Below, in pieces: positions 51,401 through 60,200 of a DNA stretch of 64,000 nt. The translations under genes were made by a program, and so were the position numbers. The stretch spans positions 23,416,040 through 23,480,039 of the forward strand of contig NC_133225.1 of NCBI RefSeq assembly GCF_040436345.1, given 5' to 3'. Position 1 is the stretch's first letter. Each line of letters starts with the position of its first letter. The notes below the pieces were generated by a model, which made no database searches, was not told the origin of the DNA, and saw only the letters and a program-made list of their open reading frames with translations. This DNA comes from Pagrus major. Its lineage: Eukaryota; Chordata; Actinopteri; Spariformes; Sparidae.

Positions 51401-54277
51401 CTGCACCGTCCAAACACAATAGAAGATATTTTCAGTCTTCTTTTCTTCGGTCTACACTCTGGAACTTGGCAGTCGGACCATCCCCATGTATCCCACGTCA
51501 AATAATGATGCCAGCTCGTTATAACTTGTCTGTGCTGACTGGGTGTGAGCCCGGGCCACAGGGAAGACTAATCAGACCAGGAAATGATAACAGGATCTAA
51601 TCTCAAGTTTGATGTATCACCTATTATTCTGATAGGAAGCTGTGAGGAGACCCTGCCAAGCCTCCTCTCTGGGTAGTTTATATAAAGTGATTCTAAATGA
51701 TTAAAGGAAACAATATCCTGAACAAACATGCAACCTTTCACCATAAACAACCAGGGTTTCATTAGGCTGACAACAAACCTGGATACACAACTGAAGTACT
51801 GATTTAGAATGAGAACTAAAATGCTAAAGAACTTTGTTTCAGGTGGAAAATATTGAGTGTTTATGAACACTGATACGGAATCAGTTGCAATTTTTTTTAT
51901 AGACTATGACTCCAATATTGTTTGGAGGACATCTGAATAAAAATCGGAAGCTATAAAATCTTCAGTACACTAGAACTACTACATGGCAGTTATATGCCTC
52001 CACTTTAAAGAAGCTACAATATGGTACAAGGTCACTGCAACCTCACAATATGTAAGGATGCAGTGACCTTTGACCTCCAAAATCCAATCAGTTCACCCTT
52101 GAGTCCAAGTGTAAGTTTGTGCTAAATTTGACAAAAATCGCTCAATGCATTCTTGAAATATTGTCCCCACAACATTTGAGGTCACAGTGACCTTGACCTT
52201 TGATCTCCAAAATGTAATCAGTTCATCCTTGAGTCGGAGTGGACAATTGTCAAAGCGTTCTTGAGATACTGCGTTCACAAGAATGGCCCAGGCAGACGTA
52301 CGGACAACCTGTAAACATAATGCCTCCGGTCCTGGCTATCACCAAAAAATACTGTAATTCATGTGTGCTGAAAGCAGGCCTACTGTTCACAGATGGTGTG
52401 CTGTGGTGATTATGAGAAAATAATGTTGTACCACAAATTGGGTAGATTTCTTTGACCTTCCTGTCTTTCATATGAAAAAGTTGGCTCCTTTAACAGTAAC
52501 AGGAAAATATCTGAGAACATTAGTTGAAAAAACAACCACATTATAAGATCTGTTAGTAGTTCAGCAGCTTTAGTTTTCATTCATTTAACACAAGAAAGGC
52601 TAAGAAAAATGGAAATTCATCTATAAATTCAGCTACAATTCCATGACAACTGGGCAAGCTTCATCTGAAGAGGAAGATTGTGTGATTTGAAACGCAGTTT
52701 GTTTACAGATGGTTGCATTCTGTTCTTACTTATGTTTTACACAGCGTCCCGACTTTTTGGCAGGTCTGGGTTGTCGTAACAGACTTTGTAGAGAGATTGT
52801 TTTGTGAACAAATTTTGTTAAATCCTTTGATGAAAATATCTAGGCCCGACCGATGTATCAACTAGCTGTTATTATTGTCAGATATTGGCCTATCACAGAT
52901 ATATCGTCGATATCGGTTTATATGTCGTCTGATAAGCGCCACTATGAAACCTTATTTTTTGAACAGATTATAATGGAGAAAAAGATGCGTGGAGTTTATA
53001 ATTTTCATATTTCCAGTGAGGTTTACTGTTTCAGTGCACTGAAGTCATTTTAGACCATAAAGTCTACTGTTAAAATGTCAAATATGCTGCCTCCATTATA
53101 TATCAATATCAGAATTTTTAACTCTCTTATTTCAACAACGGCCCAAAAAAATGGAGTATCAGTTGGGCTCTAAATATAACAACCCTTACATTTTTTCCTC
53201 ATCATCTTAAAGTGAACCCTGGATGGAGGAGTTGAAGGTCACTTTATATGCTTTCAAAGTCAGACTGCTGCTTGCCTCTAGATTTGTCTTCACAAATCAC
53301 AAAATCCTCCATATATTTCTCTAACTTTCTGTGGATGGAGGACAGTTTTTGCATTTTAATGAATAACACACATTTCACTGCATTTTGTGAGTCCATGCTG
53401 CTACAGTTTGACAGATGTTGCCATCTTCCCCTCCCAAACCATGGCTGACAGCGGTACGATTCAACAGCAAGGTATTTAGAAGATAGTAAGTCATATTCAA
53501 ATCTTAATCCCTACACGATGTGTGTGTGTGCACTGGTTTACTTGGTTCTCTTACAGAGTGTGTTCAGGAGGCTACTTTTCCCTGCATTGGTGGCTCCTGC
53601 AATGACCACCTGGACTCCGCTGCGTAGCCGTTCACCCCTCCTCTCATCCTTCAGGTGTCGCTCCATCTCTTCTTGCAGATCACACACTGATCTGTCCACT
53701 GTGTGGGTTGGGGGGGGATAAAGACAGAGAAGGGGACAGGACGTGACAAAGGTTTTGAGTTCAACTTCACTTTCATGGCCTTGTAAAAGGAATTTCTGTC
53801 CTTTGAAGGAAAAAGGCCTGTCCTCCGGTGTCTGACACCCTTCGTCTGGTTGAGAAATGGGTCATGGACATGTCTCTTTCCGCATGCGACTAAAGAGGAA
53901 ATTTATAATACAATGCACCAACAGCACGCCATTTTTCTTAACGTTGACAACTTTAAATCTCTTGAGAATATTGATTGAATCAAGCACATTAATTCATCCA
54001 ACCTGGGCTGACTTCAGATAAAACTGAAACTTCAGATATACAATAAAACATGCTGTAAGTCTGCAGGTGGCAATGGAAAGTATTTATGCCAGGATTTCTA
54101 TTTTTGGAAACAAGTCTATTATTACTACCACTTTGAGGCGTGAGCCCACATTCCGTGCCACCAAAACAAACACTATTTCCCAGGCTTTGTTGTGTCGAAA
54201 CATCACAACATCTGAGGCTTCTGAAGAGCTCTGCCAGTGCCAGACAGCAGGCGACAGACTCAGGGGGGGACATCCAT

Positions 54278-54330
<53 letters not shown>

Positions 54331-57249
54331 TACACACATACACGTCAATATTGCTAACAGGGCACTAAATTTCTCCACTATCTAAGAGGGGACCTGTTTC
54401 TGGTCATTTTGAAAAACCAAAATTGAATAGACAAGCTTATTTTCAGGACTTTTACCATAATATTACTTCAAATGTGTTCTTTTAATTTTTTTTAAAGAAA
54501 TTGCCAAGAGGGGACTTGCATCCTTCAGTGACGTCTACCTATCATAGAGAACACACACACACACACACGCACGCGCGCACGCACAGACACGCACACACAC
54601 ACGCTCACACACACACTGTTAGCATGGGAAACCTGGACACAGAGAGAACAGTTGGACTGTACGTTGCTGCTGACAGCACTATTCCTGTGAGCGACATGGC
54701 ATGTTGGCTTTGAAGGTAAGACAAATGCCTCTACTGTCCCCCCTGGCCTTCTTTCCACACTTCCTAAAGGAAATTGACTTTTGAGCAGTTTGATGTCTAT
54801 GGCTTCTCCCTGCAGAGCAGCAAAAGCACACGATGGCCAGCTGAAGATCCAAACAGGAAAGGCAGCCGTACTCCTCTCTCCTCCGAGAGAAACAGAGCCC
54901 TGTGACCCCCCAATCACCTCCCTCTGAAGGCCCATGGGATGACCGTTCTCTTATTTTTCTTCTGCACAGAGGACAAAGTGTATTCATACCTTGGTTTAAG
55001 ACCCCGTCCTCGATGAGCTCATCCTCACTGAAGTCTATGAAGGCCTCGACATGAGCCAGACACTGTGCAAAACACAAAACAGAAAGGAGAGAATCAGTGT
55101 GGCCTCAGACCTGAAAACATCTTAATCCAAAGTTGGGGGTCTCAAAAAATATATACATGTTGAAATGGTGAAAGCAGCCAGTTGTCACAACATACTTAAA
55201 TCTTTACTTTTTCAAACTTGGTTTAAAATATTTTCAGTAACATTTCTTATATCCCTCATGAGTCAATGCTACATGGTTATTAGATGCATCTCGATGCGAA
55301 CGTGGAAGACCCTGCATCGATGCAGAAACAGAGCATAATCAAGACATTGCAGTCTATGCTGATTGCTGATTATTTGGAATCGCTGGATATTATTTTTCAG
55401 ATTAATTGCTTAATTATTTAGCCTTTAAAATTTCTGAAAATAGTAAAACATGTCAATCAAGATTACATTATCAAGTTACTGATTCTGTCCAACCAAAAGT
55501 CCAGAAAGCAAAGATTTAAAACTTACAATGATCCCCAGATTTAAGAAGCAAGCAAATATTTATTTATACTGAATGAATGGCTTGAACCAGTGGTTCTCAA
55601 CTTTCTTCTGTCAAGGACCTCTAGATTACCACAAATTAGACCACAGACCCTTACCCTATTTTGATAAGAATTCTTGTAAATGTTTTATTACAGAAAGTGT
55701 AAGAAATTAATGACCACAATAGACAAACATTCTGTCATTGTGTTACTTGTGGGTGGACTTTCTGTATAGTGAAAATAAGTTATTCCCCTTTTTGCTTAGA
55801 ACCACTGGCTTTAACAATTGTGATAATTGAGAAAATTGGCCAATATTAATTTTCTGTTGTCTAATTGATTCATTGTTTCATCTTTTCATCTTTTATGTTC
55901 CTGCTGTGATCATCTCAACGGATTGGGCAACATTTTGTTTTGTATAAAAATCAGTATATAAAAATTAGACACTATCCTTTAAAATTCAAATAATAAATCA
56001 GGTGCAGTAAATTAAATACATTTTGCTACTTTATATCACATATTTGAGATACATTTGAACTAGAAAACATCAGCTCAGTATTCCCACCATAGCACTGATC
56101 AGTATCTTGATTGACACTGCAGAACATAAACACAATAGTAATATAGCTAGACAAAAACAGGAAGCGTCAGATTCCCATACTTTAATCCATTCACAAAAGT
56201 GGGAAGCCAACAGTTAAAAAAACGGCATTGTTTTGGTGTCAAATGACAGTTTGACCCCTCACATCATACAGATGGTATACTTCTGATTACTGGGATTCCC
56301 AGAAGTATGAGTCCAGAATAATGGCTCATTAGAACGGGTTCTAAGAACCGACAAGCAGTTTCTCAAGGGAGACCACCTGGACCAGCTCGTCAGATCATTG
56401 GTCAGTATTCTTCAAAACACTTCACAGGATGGCTCACAGGTTGGCTTTCATCCAGCAAGTTCAAGTGTTCATCTGCGGTCAGTGACCTGCTGCTCTGAAC
56501 TGCCTCAATGAGATGTGAGAGAAAAAAATCTTTCAGGATTAGATGTAAAAAAGAAATAAGAATGGGGGTAATAATAAGTAATAAAGTTATCTGGAAGTCA
56601 ACCATGTAAACAGTGTACTGCAAGTCAGGTGTCTTTTAAATATGACCTGAATGCAGAATGGTAACACAATATAAAGACAGGGCTTTGGACGTCTGCAGCT
56701 GGAACAACATTGCTATTTTCTTTATTGCTGTTTTTTATTTTATCTATCTTTAGTTTCTGCTCTGTTTGGACAGTTGGCTCAAGTATAAAACAGAGCATGA
56801 CAACTGAGTGTGTAGGGATGGGAATTGATAAGAATTTATTTGGACCAATGTTTTTATCATTTCAGCTAATCAGTCCGATTGTTTATTGATTCCTAATAAA
56901 TGCTCTGTATGGTGTGAATGTTATTATAACATAGGATATTTGCCCTCCATGTCTAGAATTTAAGCCCATGTTGTGTAGTTTGGTGTTTTCTTCATATTGT
57001 TTCCACCTTGATTTGAAAAGATAATTTTACTAACAATACAACTAGCACTGCTGTCTTCTTTCTTCATGAAATGAAGCCACGCTTCTTCCACTCTGCCATG
57101 ACTGAGGTTGCAATGGTATGAGATTTTCACTGAACAATAACCATCTCAGAAAATCAGTTATTATCAAGTGTTGCTTTATCATATTTTACAAAATATTCTG
57201 TCCCGACAAACAGTAAAAGCGCATATCATATAACTGTCATCATGTCATC

Positions 57250-57280
<31 letters not shown>

Positions 57281-60200
57281 CCTCATTTCCTGTCAGCGTC
57301 CAACTGTCAGCTATCCAATTAAAGCAAAAAAGCCACACACACACATAAAATCTTGCAAATCAGCAATTCAGTACGGAGAATAAGTTTCATTCTTCCTCCT
57401 CTCTAATTTATCTTAACTTCAAGCCTGACTCTCTGAACCTTATTCATACATGCAGTATACAGTACAGGATACTGTATAGATAAGAAAAACAATACTGCTG
57501 CACAGCATATATCAATGTCTTTATTGTGTGCCTGTCTCAAGTGACAGACATACAGCTGCGTTTGTATAATTTATCTAAAATCCATCCAATACAATACAAA
57601 GCCAGATGTACTGTGATGGAAAACAAACATTAAATCCACTGTAGTGAAGATGGAACAACAGCACATTATAGAACAGAAGCTGCTATTTTAAAACAACTTC
57701 TTCTAAGAAGGTCAAAAATCAAAAATAGAGACGTGCCCTTGAATGCCTAGTAGTGGTTTTCCTCAGGAAAGTCCAAATTAACAGCTCAGTGATGTCTCTA
57801 AGCAGCACTGACTCAGTTCTGGAGCCAGAGAAGGGCTGCATTACACAGAACACTTGTTTGTATTCACAAATATTTTCCAAACAGAGTCACAGGGCGGACC
57901 AGAGGAAATGTTGTGGTAACACTTCAGTCATTACATAAAAGTAATTACAGCATATGAACTGTATTCACATATAAAGAAATGTAAAACTTTTGTTTATCAG
58001 TACTTCTGTGAATAACATTATGGCTGTGTTAAAAAAAATGAAAAAAAAACCAACTTGCTCTGCTGAAATAAATGATTTTCAGGTTTACTTGAACGGGTTT
58101 ACCATAACATTATTAAATATATGATCAATCACTACAAGCTTAACTAGTTTAAATTGTTAGGTTGGTTGAATAGAGTACTTCACACAACATTATATTTTCA
58201 TTGTATTATATTTTTGATGTTTATTAACACTTTACGCATCAATATCATCAATCGATATACCTGCACTCCATGATGGTTTTCCCCTTATTTTCCAATCCTG
58301 GCTACAATGAAAGATAAATATCTACATGTGCCATACCGCTTAGTATTTTGATTCTGGGTATTGAAAAAAAACACATGTACTGCACGTACAACAGCGATAT
58401 AAAAACAGGAAGCCTAATAGTCCCATAAATTAATCCATCTACCGTGTGTGTTGCCAAAGCAGCTGTAAGGACACAAAAAACAAAAAGAAAGAAAAACATT
58501 GTTGGGTGTGAAACAACTGAGGCCTGACCTACAGCATGGAACAGATAGGTTCTTTCCAGAACACTGTTTTCTGGGAAATGTCAGACATGAATATGGACTC
58601 TCTGGGGAGAGCTCCAGGAGTTCAGCTTGTTTCTGCTGTCAAGTTAATTAGATACACGCCCGACTCCACAAATTGTGCTGTTGTGTAAAACATAAATAAA
58701 AACATAATGCAAATCATTCGCAAACAAACTTTGTTTACCAAAGTGCTCCTGAGCCCATGTCCCAAAATCCTCTATACAATCATGTGTTTCACAAAGTGGG
58801 GTGAACCTTGCCACGCCCTTGCTCGTGAATGACTGAGCCTTCTCGAGGCCGCCCCTTTCATACCCAATCATGATAGTATCACCTGTATGATAACCCCTCC
58901 ACCTCGGCACCAGGTGTCCCCGTCTCTCCTTGCTACTGTTGTTTGTGTTGCCAGTTGACATGTGGAGCGATCCAAACATGTTTTCTTGAACATAACTTTC
59001 CCAGTCTTTTGTTGCCCGTGTCCTAACTTGTTTGAAATATCAATGAAGTTGATGATATAAAACATTAAATATATGGTCTTTGTGCTGTTTTCAGTTGAGT
59101 ATATGTCACAAAAAGACTCATCAAATGTTAATAAATGTATTACACAGTGTCCCAAATTTTCGGAGTCAGGGTTCTAGAAGGAGGAATTTCTAATGGCCCC
59201 CGTTTACATGACACTTCAAAGACAAGATCTTGCTGGGTTTGAGTCACTACGAGGTCCACAGGTGGTTGAGATCAAGTGAAAACAGTTCAAATCTTTTGTT
59301 CATTCTCCCATGGATAAGTCAGAACACTCTACCTAGCTGTGGTTGTTAAAAATGGCAAACACAGGCGGTTTTAGTTGGTCCTTGGTCATGATAACCCCGA
59401 TGCCAACCCCTGATGTAAGTGGTTCTTTGTTCTAGACCAGCAAAGTGTTGGTGCTGCTCCAGAACCAGTCTTTCTGACTGAGAGCCAGTTCTTTTGCTGG
59501 CGAAATGCAAAGAACTGGTTCCAGAGTAGGCACTGGTTCCAGAGAAGGCACTGGCTCCGCACCAGCACCTGAACCACCTTGGTGGAAAAGGGGTATTTGA
59601 AACCAAAGCAAATCAAGTCTGACTTCACCAAGCACAGTGTCTGAGAAACAGAAATGTATAATCTTGATCCAAAGCGATTATTGTAATGCCACAGCTCCTT
59701 TATCAGCAGGTGAAACTGTCCTTTTTCTTTTTTCAAGTGGTGAGAGGAGCACAAAATCAACTTCACTGCTTCATGACTCCATATTGTCTCGTATTGTGAA
59801 TTTTTGCAATGAATAGAATAATAAATACATTGAACTCTTGGATTAGACGCAAATTCGAATTCCGGGCAGTGCGAAATTTCGCATCAAGCGAGTATTCACG
59901 TGAGTTGAAAATACTGAACTTGTGCAAAATCTTCACGTGACGCTGTGTCGCGAAAGCCTATCGGCGTCAATGTTCACACTGACGTCATGACGTCCACGTC
60001 ACTGATATCCAGACATTCATGAACAACAATGGAGGAGAGGATAATAATCAATCATCATGGCCGTTTGCGGACACCCAGAGCTGTACGATAACACATCTAA
60101 TCGTACCGAGACAGGACAAATAAGGAGCTGCCGTGGAGGGAAGTGAGCTAGAAAGTAAGACTACCTGGTAGGTTTTGGAAATATGTCTCAGCACAGCACA

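Noticed and set aside
54679-55077. 132-codon open frame as a gene
   Set aside because: Only 54990-55062 is a gtpbp3 exon; the remainder is intronic.
59346-59766. Overlapping open frames with Ser/Gly/Thr-rich repeats ([10 protein letters not shown])
   Set aside because: Short direct duplications inside an interspersed repeat explain the periodicity.
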